Shown piece by piece: positions 34,909-43,444 of a stretch of DNA of 64,000 nt. Source of the DNA: an uncultured Saprospiraceae bacterium (GTDB taxonomy: Bacteria; Bacteroidota; Bacteroidia; Chitinophagales; Saprospiraceae); assembly GCA_937959115.1 (NCBI GenBank), contig CALGAW010000023.1:1-64000 (forward strand), written 5' to 3'. How positions within the stretch are numbered: the stretch's first letter is position 1; the number at the start of each line of letters is the position of its first letter. The notes beneath the pieces are model-generated. The model saw only the letters and a list, made by a program, of their open reading frames with translations, did no database searches and was not told the origin of the DNA. The translations under genes were made by a program, and so were the position numbers.

Positions 34909-37149
34909 ATGAGTGCTAAATCCTTCGTTCTGGAAATTGAAAATTCCAAGTTTTTATGTATACTAATGCTGATTTCCACTATACTGCTAAACAACAACTC
35001 TTTATCAGCCCAATGTTATACAAACCCATGTGGAAACACACCTGTATTTACGGATTCCTTTACTGGAACCTTAGGACAAAGCACAGTTCCGCCCGGATGG
35101 GTAATCGTCAGTGGTAGCCCTGATATTAATCAAGGACAAACAGCTATTAATACAACTCCTGGATATAGCTGGTGTATACCGGATATTGATGTGCCCTACT
35201 CCTCCAACGGAGGAACCTTTGTTTCTGGCTGTTGTGGCTCTGAGCGCATGAAAAGAGACATCACGGGACTTTCTCCATCCACAACTTATACGATCTGTAT
35301 AGAACAAATGGCAACTTGTATTGTCAATAATTCGTTTGTGTATGATGGTCTTGGTGGAAATGCAGCTATCCTTTCAGGACATGTTGTTGGTGGATCTATC
35401 ACGCGTAACTTTCCAATGTTAGATTCCCTATGGAATTGGGAATGTGGGTGCATTGAGTTTACGACCATTAATATTGCTGCTCCAGTTGTTTCCATTGAGC
35501 TTGTTTCTACTGATCCAGACGCTTATTCTGCATTTGACGGGTTAGAGATATATGAAGCATGCCCAACGTGCCTAACCACAGCTACGATGACCACTACAAA
35601 TTTAACGTGCAATGGTGATGCGAATGGTGGCGCAACTGTTACTGCGGCAAATGGAACACTCCCCTACACTTATTCTTGGAGTAATGGTTCAAATTCCCAA
35701 ACCATCAACGGACTAACAGCAGGAACGTACACCGTAACCATCACAGATGCAGCCGGCTGTGAGCTTATCGAACAAGCTGTAATCAGTGAGCCTTCTGCCC
35801 TACAAATAGCTGTTTCAGGTGCTTCAATTCCTTGTAATTCAGGAGGAGGGTTTGCCTCAGCAACTGCAACAGGAGGCATACCAGGATATACCTACTTGTG
35901 GAGCGCAAACGCTGGCGGACAGACATCGCCAATGGTATCTGGTCTTTCCGCAGGTACCTACCTTGTCACTGCAACTGACGCAAGTCAATGTCAAGTGATT
36001 GGATCCATTACGATTGCTTCAAATGAGCCAATCATCCTTGACATCTCAAGCACTGATGTTTCTTGTTTTGGTGAAAACGATGGAGTTGCAATTGCATCGA
36101 CTACTGGCGGCACTGCTCCGATTCAGTATACGTGGAGCAATGGAAATGCTTTAATGACAGCAAGCTCCTTGGATGCAGGCACCTATTCACTTACAGTTAG
36201 CGATGCCGCAGGATGCACAACTACGGGTACGGTTACCATTGATGAACCGGATTATTTATCCGTTATTTTTAATACCGTGGATGTTGGATGCGATAGTATT
36301 GATGACGGTGCTGCGATTGCAGTAAACGATGGTGGTGTTCCTCCGTATTCTTATGAATGGGATTCGGGACACAACGGTTCTACTGCTAGCAATTTGTCAG
36401 TGGGGATCTACAAGGTGACATTGACTGATGCAAGTGGCTGCTTTATTCGAGCAGGTGTCACGGTAGGACAAGAGGACTGTCAGCCATTTTGCCCAATTAA
36501 TCCTTGCGTTGAGGCAATTGTTAATAATACGGACATCTGTACCGCAATTACGACTGACCCCAATGATCCGTTATCCACGCTTGACTGTGACAATGACGGT
36601 GTCACCAACGCGGATGAGTGTTTAGACATGACTGATCCGCTTGATCCTTGTGATTATGTGGATACAAGCATCACACTGCCTGTAACTGCGGATCAAAGTG
36701 AATGCCCAGTGCCTTGCCCTGACCTGACTCCGGTGATGACTATTTTGCCAGGAAATATTGCTGGGCAATCTGCAGTGGAAGTGGCTGTACAGGTAACTGA
36801 GTTGGATGATGTTGATTCGAATGGTTCTATCGTGACGGTTCGTGTCCCCTCGGACCCTCGTTTGGTTTTTGTTTGGAACATAGGACTCACTGTTGCTGCG
36901 CTGATTCCTGTTCAAAATGCAAAGTGGAACTATCTAGGCGACAACGGGTTTATGCATACTTGGACGTATAATGGGCCTGGCTTAATCATTCCTGCCAAAA
37001 GTGTGGCTGCCTTTGGTTTCCAAGCGTTTTACGACCCACAGTCTACGGATGGTCAAACGACGCTAACGGCGACTATCCTACCTTTTAGCGGAGGAGAGTG
37101 TAATCCATTGAACAATACAGACTCGGAGCGGTTGGTTTATTTTGAGTAA
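34909..37149 (+). CDS. Secreted SprB-repeat protein
   Basis: 746 residues from ATG 34909; the frame is open from 34654, but the only signal peptide (FLCILMLISTILLNNNSLSAQ) begins here. Residues about 25-230 are a distinct domain (PVFTDSFTGTLGQSTVPPGW). Then come four SprB-type repeats of about 75 residues, each of the form TNLTCNGDANGGATVTA / YSWSNGSNSQTINGLTAGTY / VTITDAAGC. A Ca-binding-like stretch (DCDNDGVTNADECLDMTDPL) and a C-terminal beta domain ending in NPLNNTDSERLVYFE follow. I see no type A or type B T9SS tail, so its route or anchoring is open. It is transcribed away from the minus-strand cassette. Confidence 0.75.
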   Translation: MSAKSFVLEIENSKFLCILMLISTILLNNNSLSAQCYTNPCGNTPVFTDSFTGTLGQSTVPPGWVIVSGSPDINQGQTAINTTPGYSWCIPDIDVPYSSNGGTFVSGCCGSERMKRDITGLSPSTTYTICIEQMATCIVNNSFVYDGLGGNAAILSGHVVGGSITRNFPMLDSLWNWECGCIEFTTINIAAPVVSIELVSTDPDAYSAFDGLEIYEACPTCLTTATMTTTNLTCNGDANGGATVTAANGTLPYTYSWSNGSNSQTINGLTAGTYTVTITDAAGCELIEQAVISEPSALQIAVSGASIPCNSGGGFASATATGGIPGYTYLWSANAGGQTSPMVSGLSAGTYLVTATDASQCQVIGSITIASNEPIILDISSTDVSCFGENDGVAIASTTGGTAPIQYTWSNGNALMTASSLDAGTYSLTVSDAAGCTTTGTVTIDEPDYLSVIFNTVDVGCDSIDDGAAIAVNDGGVPPYSYEWDSGHNGSTASNLSVGIYKVTLTDASGCFIRAGVTVGQEDCQPFCPINPCVEAIVNNTDICTAITTDPNDPLSTLDCDNDGVTNADECLDMTDPLDPCDYVDTSITLPVTADQSECPVPCPDLTPVMTILPGNIAGQSAVEVAVQVTELDDVDSNGSIVTVRVPSDPRLVFVWNIGLTVAALIPVQNAKWNYLGDNGFMHTWTYNGPGLIIPAKSVAAFGFQAFYDPQSTDGQTTLTATILPFSGGECNPLNNTDSERLVYFE

Positions 37150-37247
37150 ATCAAAACTTAAACCCGCAATATACAATGGGAACTTTCGGAAAGGTTATAC
37201 CATCCAAAGGTGATTGAGTAAAATTAACAGATGCAGCTAGTTATAAG

Positions 37248-37742
37248 TCATCGAAGACCCAGTGAATTTAAATCGTCACTCTCTTTAGCACTCAAATCGT
37301 ACCAGTTTCGAAACTTCTCAATCGTAGGTCGTGCATTGAACAGCAACAATAGATTGATTAGGATTAGGATAATAAAGAAACCATTGTTTTCTAGTAGCAT
37401 AAAAACGACAGAAATCATGGCTGGTCCTTCATGGAGTGCTGCGTTCAAAACAAAATTGGATTTAAAATCTTCGAACTTAGCAGAAAGGCCTTCATGATTC
37501 GTTGATTCTAATCGCTTTTTAAGGATAAAGTTTGCCATGAATGCACAAGAAACGGTCAACCCAAAGGCAATAAACATTAATGGATTCGATAGAAATTTAT
37601 TGTAATCGTAAAAATCAGGAGTTGTATAGGTAATAAAAGTAATGACAGTAGTGATCATTACAACACCAGCCATAAGCGATCCCCAAAGTATTTGATTTTG
37701 CCTGTAAGCGTTGGTTATAGTTTCCTTTAATTGTTGCTCCAT
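37248..37742 (-). CDS. Small four-helix membrane protein, unknown function
   Basis: 164 residues. About four hydrophobic helices are visible (SLMAGVVMITTVITFITYT, NPLMFIAFGLTVSCAFMA, GPAMISVVFMLLENNGFF, IILILINLLLLFNA). The loop between helices 2 and 3 (KKRLESTNHEGLSAKFEDF) is charged. I do not recognise a named family, though small proteins of this kind are common in Bacteroidota. It follows the CaiB-like gene after 56 bases on the same strand and may be in its operon. The function is unknown. Confidence 0.65.
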   Translation of the reverse strand: MEQQLKETITNAYRQNQILWGSLMAGVVMITTVITFITYTTPDFYDYNKFLSNPLMFIAFGLTVSCAFMANFILKKRLESTNHEGLSAKFEDFKSNFVLNAALHEGPAMISVVFMLLENNGFFIILILINLLLLFNARPTIEKFRNWYDLSAKESDDLNSLGLR

Positions 37743-37798
37743 GGTGTTGTTTTAATGAGATTAATTTATGAAGAGTGAGCACACCCAATAGTTGTTCG

Positions 37799-38863
37799 TT
37801 ATTTCATATCAAAGACTACTGTTTTAACACGTTTTGTGATCAATTCGTTCCCTTTTTTCTCTTCAAGAATCAAATCTTGCGCCATTTTAGTCTCAAAAAC
37901 CTGCTTCATATTCTTGATTTCTGCACAAGGAACACCAGCAGCCTTAAGGCGTTCTAGGACATCAGCGTCAACAGTACCAAACGCTTCCTTCAGATGAGCA
38001 ACCAAGGCATGTCTATTCTGAACGCGCGCAGCATTGCTTGCAAAAGCGGCTTGGCTTCCTAGAGATTCCGCACCAATCACCTTGCAAAGCATTTGGAACT
38101 GACGATCGGTGCCAACAGCAAGAACAACCTCTTTGCCATCATTTGTCAAAAAGATATCTCCGTAAGGCGCAATATTAGGATGCTGAGTCCCCATCTTTTC
38201 AGGAATATGACCAGCCATCAGCCAATTAGTCGCTTGATTTGCTAGTGACGCCACTGCCGCATCATAGAGCGACACGCTCACACAACCACCCTTCCCCGTT
38301 TTCATCTTTTGAATCAACGCAGTCAAGATGCCCTCCTTAAGCTGATGTGCTGCCAACAAATCAATCAAGGCAACAGGCATTTTGACACTTGGACCACCAG
38401 CTGCTCCACACATATAGAGAAAACCCGTTTCTGCTTGCATTACCACATCAAACGCTGGCAAAGGATTATCTGCTCCATACCCCGTAATCAATCCAAAAAT
38501 CAGCCCTGGGTTGATTGCTTTTAGTTGTTCATAGCTCATTCCTAATTTCCTCGCGCTCACAGGCCTGAAATTACTAATGACTATGTCAGCATTAGAGATA
38601 AACTCAGAAGCCACTTGTACATCTTCTTCTTGCGTTAAATCAAGGAAATGCGTGTCCTTTTTCCAGTTAACACTGCAATAATAGGAGGAATAGGGTAAAT
38701 CAGGGTTTTCAGAAGGCAGTTTCCACCGTCGTGTAACATCTCCTCCAGTTACTTTATTCTCGATTTTGATGACTTTTGCACCAAGCTCCCGAAAGAATAG
38801 ACCAACTGCAGGACCAGCTAAAACACTTGCTAATTCTACAACAACTAAGTCCTTGAATACCAT
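37799..38863 (-). CDS. CaiB/BaiF-family class III CoA transferase
   Basis: 354 residues. Class III CoA transferases move CoA between acyl carriers through a covalent aspartyl intermediate. Seen: VVELASVLAGPAVGLFFRELGAKVIKIE (start VVELASVLAGPAVG), NWKKDTHFLDLTQEED, ADIVISNFRPVSARKLG, LKAINPGLIFGLITGYG, and FDVVMQAETGFLYMCGA, the region with the catalytic Asp. The family's mean length is about 400, so this is slightly short at the C-terminus. The substrate is unknown. A 23-base AT-rich motif identical to one upstream of sod lies 8 bases before the start. Confidence 0.88.
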   Translation of the reverse strand: MVFKDLVVVELASVLAGPAVGLFFRELGAKVIKIENKVTGGDVTRRWKLPSENPDLPYSSYYCSVNWKKDTHFLDLTQEEDVQVASEFISNADIVISNFRPVSARKLGMSYEQLKAINPGLIFGLITGYGADNPLPAFDVVMQAETGFLYMCGAAGGPSVKMPVALIDLLAAHQLKEGILTALIQKMKTGKGGCVSVSLYDAAVASLANQATNWLMAGHIPEKMGTQHPNIAPYGDIFLTNDGKEVVLAVGTDRQFQMLCKVIGAESLGSQAAFASNAARVQNRHALVAHLKEAFGTVDADVLERLKAAGVPCAEIKNMKQVFETKMAQDLILEEKKGNELITKRVKTVVFDMK

Positions 38864-38870
38864 AATCGAT

Positions 38871-38893
38871 TTTAATTGTTAATGATTAATTAT
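38871..38893. repeat. Recurrent AT-rich 23-mer (copy 1)
   Basis: TTTAATTGTTAATGATTAAT plus TAT is identical to 47599-47621. Related strings lie at 39007-39024 and 21938-21960 (opposite orientation). It may be an intergenic insertion or regulatory motif. Confidence 0.6.
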
Positions 38894-39024
38894 AAACGAA
38901 CATCACGCTGAATACCATTAGATCGCGATGGTCTGAAGAGCGTTTTCGACAAAAGATGTACATTTAATTGAACTTTATTAATTGATAATTAAACAATAAT
39001 AGCGCCTTTTAATTAATCATTAAT

Positions 39025-39945
39025 CTAGTAAGTATAAAATTCAGGCCCATCAATCGTATAGGTCAATGTGATTTCATGATTGAATCCTAGATAGGAATGC
39101 AATTGCGAGAAGTGAAACCCAAAATCGTAGTAAAGGCGAGCACGTTGTGCTACTTCAAATCCGAGCTCAGCTGTGATGGTTTTAGACGTGTTGTACCCTA
39201 GGCCAAATGAGATAAGATCTTTGTACAAAATTGCTGCATTAATATCAACGTTTACGGGGGAATGAACTGCATATTTTGCCCAAACAGCTGGCTTAAATGT
39301 ATATTCATTGTCGACACCAAATTTGAAATTGGCACCACCCATTACATAAAAATGAGCAACACGACGAACCTCTGATAAGCCATCTGCACCTTCAAACTTA
39401 ACATTCATTGAAATGGCTTGTGGTACAGAAGCCCCGACATGAAATTTGTCCGTATAGTAAGAGACACCAACACCCGCATCAGGGATGATTTTCGAGATAT
39501 TATTAGAAAATACAGCATTGTCATCTGGCTCATCAGTTATCAGCTCAGAACCTCTAAGTCGGTACTGGTAAACCCCAGCATTCAATCCAATTGCTAGTCG
39601 CTTAATCTCTCTTGGCTCAAAATCAATGATATAAGCATACGTTCCATTGATCCCCATCAGGGAACTCGGTCCTGTTTTATCATAGAGAAAGTAACCTCCA
39701 ACGCCCATATTGTCTTCTTCCAGATAATGCCGATAGGAGGCACTTGCAGTTACTGGTCCTCCTGGCATCTGTTGCCACTGTTTGCGGTAAGAAGCAGACG
39801 CTTGTAACCGATGATCAATACCAGTGAGTGCAGGATTGATAACAAACCCATTTAATCTGTATTGGCTATATAGTGGAAGCTGTTGTGCTTGTATTTCAAA
39901 AGCAATCAATAGAAAAATGATGATATGGATAAACGGTTTATTCAT
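39025..39945 (-). CDS. PorP/SprF family type IX secretion system membrane protein (second copy)
   Basis: 306 residues. A signal peptide (FIHIIIFLLIAFEIQA) precedes QQLPLYSQYRLNGFVINPAL, the PorP/SprF start, then ASYRKQWQQMPGGPVTASAS and barrel-like strands to the end (HSYLGFNHEITLTYTI). It is predicted to be an outer-membrane barrel that partners one T9SS cargo protein. It is the last gene of the cassette whose first gene is the type B adhesin at 40998-43367, so the pair parallels the cassette at 28.8-34.5 kb. Its ATG lies 8 bases inside the preceding small gene. Confidence 0.88.
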   Translation of the reverse strand: MNKPFIHIIIFLLIAFEIQAQQLPLYSQYRLNGFVINPALTGIDHRLQASASYRKQWQQMPGGPVTASASYRHYLEEDNMGVGGYFLYDKTGPSSLMGINGTYAYIIDFEPREIKRLAIGLNAGVYQYRLRGSELITDEPDDNAVFSNNISKIIPDAGVGVSYYTDKFHVGASVPQAISMNVKFEGADGLSEVRRVAHFYVMGGANFKFGVDNEYTFKPAVWAKYAVHSPVNVDINAAILYKDLISFGLGYNTSKTITAELGFEVAQRARLYYDFGFHFSQLHSYLGFNHEITLTYTIDGPEFYTY

Positions 39946-40282
39946 GGCTTATTTCTTCTATGATTGAATGTCCTTTGGACAAGTCACCGCTTGTCCATTG
40001 CCAGTGTTCGTGTAGCCTGATGCGTCCTGCTTCCGTTATTTCTGGTTTCGAATGACAGATTCCAGTTTTAAAGGAATCGTCTTGACTCAAGTGCTGATAT
40101 CTCATTTCTATTTGGCCGTCAGGACTGACTTTTCCAATGATATTCCCTTTAACGATCGACCCACCACTATATTCAGCCCACAGCACATTGTCTTCTTGAA
40201 AATAGCGAAAAATGGTTGCGCTACTCACTTCCCCGTTATCGGAGTTTTGGACAGATCTGAATATTTTATTGTGATAGTTCAT
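39938..40282 (-). CDS. Small beta-rich MORN-like protein (family often labelled 'n-acetylglutamate synthase')
   Basis: 114 residues, no signal peptide and no transmembrane segment. The sequence (IFRYFQEDNVLWAEYSGGSI, VKGNIIGKVSPDGQIEMRYQ, RIRLHEHWQWTSGDLSKGHS) suggests a compact beta barrel of repeated strand pairs with Trp and Tyr. From memory, close proteins are annotated n-acetylglutamate synthase in databases, but no GNAT motif is seen, so that name should not be trusted. It overlaps PorP/SprF by 8 bases. A role tied to the secretion cassette is possible. Confidence 0.65.
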   Translation of the reverse strand: MNYHNKIFRSVQNSDNGEVSSATIFRYFQEDNVLWAEYSGGSIVKGNIIGKVSPDGQIEMRYQHLSQDDSFKTGICHSKPEITEAGRIRLHEHWQWTSGDLSKGHSIIEEISHE

Positions 40283-40351
40283 TTATTATATCAAATTGTT
40301 CTTTTTTTCGTGAATTTCCTCTTTGGCTTCAATGTTTACAGCTAAGTTCTG

Positions 40352-40987
40352 TTAGCTTTTTTTTTGAAATTTTTCAGTTTCCCCGTTCGCTGTGAGTTCT
40401 AGCATGCCTCTACTATTTAATTTCATAGTAATTCCCTTAGGAGTGTACACTGATTTCGCTGGATCTTCTTTGATCAGTCGTCTTCCTGTCAGTATTGTAT
40501 CTTGCAAAACAACTGCATCAAACTTTGAACCTGTATTGGGTGTCATTTCTCCTTTAAAAATATGCCCTTCTTCAACTTTCAACTGATTCTTTTCATCTTT
40601 GGTTATCTGTAGAAAACCTCCTTTCACTAGCGTGGGTTGTCCATAGAAATTAGCTCTTTTCCATATCCCTACATAGTTATTCTTTTTGGATTTTTCTGGA
40701 CGAATCCAATGACTTTTATTATCAATAAGCAACTGATCTTCAACATCATACTTGATACTTACCTTTGAATCTGCTGTAAATTCCAATACATCATCGATCA
40801 ACGTTCCTTCCAATGTTCTACCATTTACGTTAATGTTAAACTTATTGCTACTGACTTGCTCAATAAGCAAGGTACCCGTTTCCGTTTTTTTATCATACCA
40901 AGTACCATTGAACTTAGAATCTGTAGCTGATTTACAACTAGCCAACAACAGTAGGAATGACAAGATGAATAAAAAAGTGTTCTTCAT
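40352..40987 (-). CDS. Lipoprotein of unknown function in T9SS cassette
   Basis: 211 residues. The signal peptide FLFILSFLLLLASCKSATD carries a clear lipobox (LLASC, Cys at about 18). The body looks beta-rich: NGTWYDKKTETGTLLIEQ and VGIWKRANFYGQPTLVKGG repeat the same pattern, hinting at two lipocalin-like halves. I do not recognise a family. It lies 10 bases after the stop of the type B adhesin gene and 69 bases before the next gene, so it is the second gene of this cassette. Confidence 0.65.
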   Translation of the reverse strand: MKNTFLFILSFLLLLASCKSATDSKFNGTWYDKKTETGTLLIEQVSSNKFNINVNGRTLEGTLIDDVLEFTADSKVSIKYDVEDQLLIDNKSHWIRPEKSKKNNYVGIWKRANFYGQPTLVKGGFLQITKDEKNQLKVEEGHIFKGEMTPNTGSKFDAVVLQDTILTGRRLIKEDPAKSVYTPKGITMKLNSRGMLELTANGETEKFQKKS

Positions 40988-40997
40988 TTGGTGGTGT

Positions 40998-43367
40998 TTA
41001 TCTTACGATGGTTAATGGGCCTTTAAACACTTTAACTTCATTGTTAAAAATCACTTTTAAAACGTAGTAATATGTTCCTCTAGGCAGTGCTTTTCCTTGA
41101 AAGGTTCCATCAAATTCATCAACATATGGGTTTGCATAAAACAGTTGATCTCCCCAACGATTAATCACAATAACTTCATTGTTAGGAAAAGCATCTAAAT
41201 AGCTAATATGCCATGTATCATTTTTACTGTCTCCATTCGGAGAAAAGGCGTTTGGAATGTTCACATTCTCCTCTTGAAATGGCACAACAGTTACAAGCAC
41301 CGAGTCTACAGCAATGCAACCGTATATACTCTCAACAGTAAGGTGATAAAGGGTTGTACTATCAGGTGTTGCAATAGGATCCGCACAATCATCACAACTT
41401 AAAGTGCCACCAGGTACCCAATCGTAAAATCCACCTCCAGAGGCAAAAATTTCTACACTTTGTCCTTGAATAATTGTTGTATCTGGAAATGCATTGGCAA
41501 CGGCGTTAGGATATATCAACACCATCAACACATTACTCGTATAAAAACAGCTATCAATCGAAGCGATCACCTGCACAGAATCCTGGCTGTTGAGCTGATT
41601 TGAGCTAAATACATTAGAGGTACTTCCTTGAACAGAAACACCGTTGACTAGAAAGTCGTAGTAATCAAATCCGAGATCTGCCGTAAAGTCGACAGCAGCT
41701 CCGTCGCATACTTGCAAGGCTGAAGCAGTAAGCACGAGTGTCTGAGCTGTAAACTGAACATATACTGTAGCACTTGTGTATGGGCAATTCAGATCCGTCA
41801 CCACCACATAAATTGAATCGCCATTCTGAACAGTGATTGGTGTGTAGGTATTGCTGCTGCTTGATTGTTCAAGCGTTCCATTTAGATAAAAATCATAATT
41901 TACAAACCCTGTACTTGCTATAAAACTAACAGACTGATTATCGCAAAAATAGGGTGGATCGGTCATCAATCCTACTTGAGAAGAATATACAATGACTTGT
42001 AAATGATTACTTTCAAAATCACAAACTGGATCAGTCCCAATCACATAAACATCATCACCGTCCGACAAGCCCGTTGCAGTATAGGTATTGCTTGCACCTG
42101 ATTGCACAAGCGTGCCATTCACATAAAAATCATAGTTAAGAAAACCTGGCGTTGCGGTATAGACTTGGCTATCTCCTTCACAAATATTTGGAGTATTCAC
42201 CGTAAGGGAAATTGTATTTGTATACGACTGTATAATGATTTCTCTACTAGAAGTAGCACAAAAACTAGTTGAATCAACGATCACTTGCACCACATCACCT
42301 TGACTGAATACACCCGTGTATGTATTAGAAGGGCCAGATTGAACAAGCACTCCATTGACATAAAAATCATACGTTGAATAACCCGCGTCTGCAGTTAATG
42401 TTGCGGAGTTTCCATTACAGAAGTCACTGTAAGTCAATGTTATTGAATCAGCCACTTCAGCGAGTGCAAATGCTGGATGGGTGAAGTCACTTATATAATT
42501 TGTACTGGTAATGGCAGTTAAGTTATAGCTAGGATTGGTGGTTTGAGTTACATCGCCCGTCAACTCCCATTGCGGAACAGTTTGCCAATGCACGAGACTA
42601 TCCCACGTGCCATCTGCTACTGGATCATAATGCACAGCCACAATCGTGGAATCACTTCCCTGTTCTTGGTAAATCCGATGATAAAACTGAGGATTCACTT
42701 CACAGATTGTTGCATCTCGGACCGCTCTATCGTAGCTTTCTGTCGTTGCATCTACATTAGCCATTCGCACCTTGTACGTATTCGCATTTGCTGAACTCAA
42801 CGTCAAATCAATGGGACGAAAACGTGTAAGGCCCAAGGACGAACCAACTGGAAATGAGTAAGGCTGTGTTGAAGCAGTATTTCGCAGCAAACCGCCAGAC
42901 TGAAGGCTAGAAACAAATCCACCTTGCTGAGAAACCGCATCCACATTACTTGAAAACACATGAACTGTATTGACATCAAGATTAAACTCTCGATCGCTTA
43001 ATCGTAAGAAACCATCCACAAAAACGTCCAAATCGCCATACTTGATATTTGTACCAGTAAGGCGTAAATCATAGAATCGGGTGATATTGTTTCCCGAAAT
43101 ACGTTGAACATCACCATAAAAAATAACGATGCCTTCACCTGTTGAAGTAAATGCTTCGTTGCCTGCATTATTAATCCAGTGCTTGTTGCAATAAATTGTA
43201 TCTGAATTATGGAATTCACCACCATTTGAGTTGATAACATCGCCTCTTGCAGAGAGCATAGCATCATTCTTTATAGAAATCAATCCACCATTATTGCTCA
43301 AAAAAGCCTGCGAAAAGGAGGCTTGTTGAAACAGCATAAACAACAATATGTAAAGAAATCTATTCAA
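40998..43367 (-). CDS. Surface protein with Ig-like repeats and type B gliding-motility C-terminal domain
   Basis: 789 residues. A signal peptide (FLYILLFMLFQQASFSQA) is followed by a beta-helix-like start (DAMLSARGDVINSNGGEF). From about residue 310 to 660 there are about four Ig-like repeats marked by YDFYVNGTLVQSGASNTYT and close variants (YDFYVNGVLVQSGPSNTYT, YDFYLNGTLEQSSSSNTYT). Near the end FYDWVPGGTLSCDDC precedes the type B domain: NIPNAFSPNGDSKNDTWHI, NRWGDQLFYANP, FDGTFQGKALPRGTYYY and GPLTIVR. It is predicted to be exported by T9SS. The operon continues with a lipoprotein, a MORN-like protein and PorP/SprF. Confidence 0.9.
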   Translation of the reverse strand: MNRFLYILLFMLFQQASFSQAFLSNNGGLISIKNDAMLSARGDVINSNGGEFHNSDTIYCNKHWINNAGNEAFTSTGEGIVIFYGDVQRISGNNITRFYDLRLTGTNIKYGDLDVFVDGFLRLSDREFNLDVNTVHVFSSNVDAVSQQGGFVSSLQSGGLLRNTASTQPYSFPVGSSLGLTRFRPIDLTLSSANANTYKVRMANVDATTESYDRAVRDATICEVNPQFYHRIYQEQGSDSTIVAVHYDPVADGTWDSLVHWQTVPQWELTGDVTQTTNPSYNLTAITSTNYISDFTHPAFALAEVADSITLTYSDFCNGNSATLTADAGYSTYDFYVNGVLVQSGPSNTYTGVFSQGDVVQVIVDSTSFCATSSREIIIQSYTNTISLTVNTPNICEGDSQVYTATPGFLNYDFYVNGTLVQSGASNTYTATGLSDGDDVYVIGTDPVCDFESNHLQVIVYSSQVGLMTDPPYFCDNQSVSFIASTGFVNYDFYLNGTLEQSSSSNTYTPITVQNGDSIYVVVTDLNCPYTSATVYVQFTAQTLVLTASALQVCDGAAVDFTADLGFDYYDFLVNGVSVQGSTSNVFSSNQLNSQDSVQVIASIDSCFYTSNVLMVLIYPNAVANAFPDTTIIQGQSVEIFASGGGFYDWVPGGTLSCDDCADPIATPDSTTLYHLTVESIYGCIAVDSVLVTVVPFQEENVNIPNAFSPNGDSKNDTWHISYLDAFPNNEVIVINRWGDQLFYANPYVDEFDGTFQGKALPRGTYYYVLKVIFNNEVKVFKGPLTIVR

Positions 43368-43444
43368 ATGATTTTCTATTTAAAACTGAAAAATAGCAAT
43401 TATTTTTTCTAATTTGGATTCTCTAGCGTAATAAAAATGGTCAG

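Noticed and set aside
40998-43367. CRISPR-like repeats from the YDFYVNG motifs
   Set aside because: The repeats are protein repeats in a coding frame, with varied DNA and no spacers.
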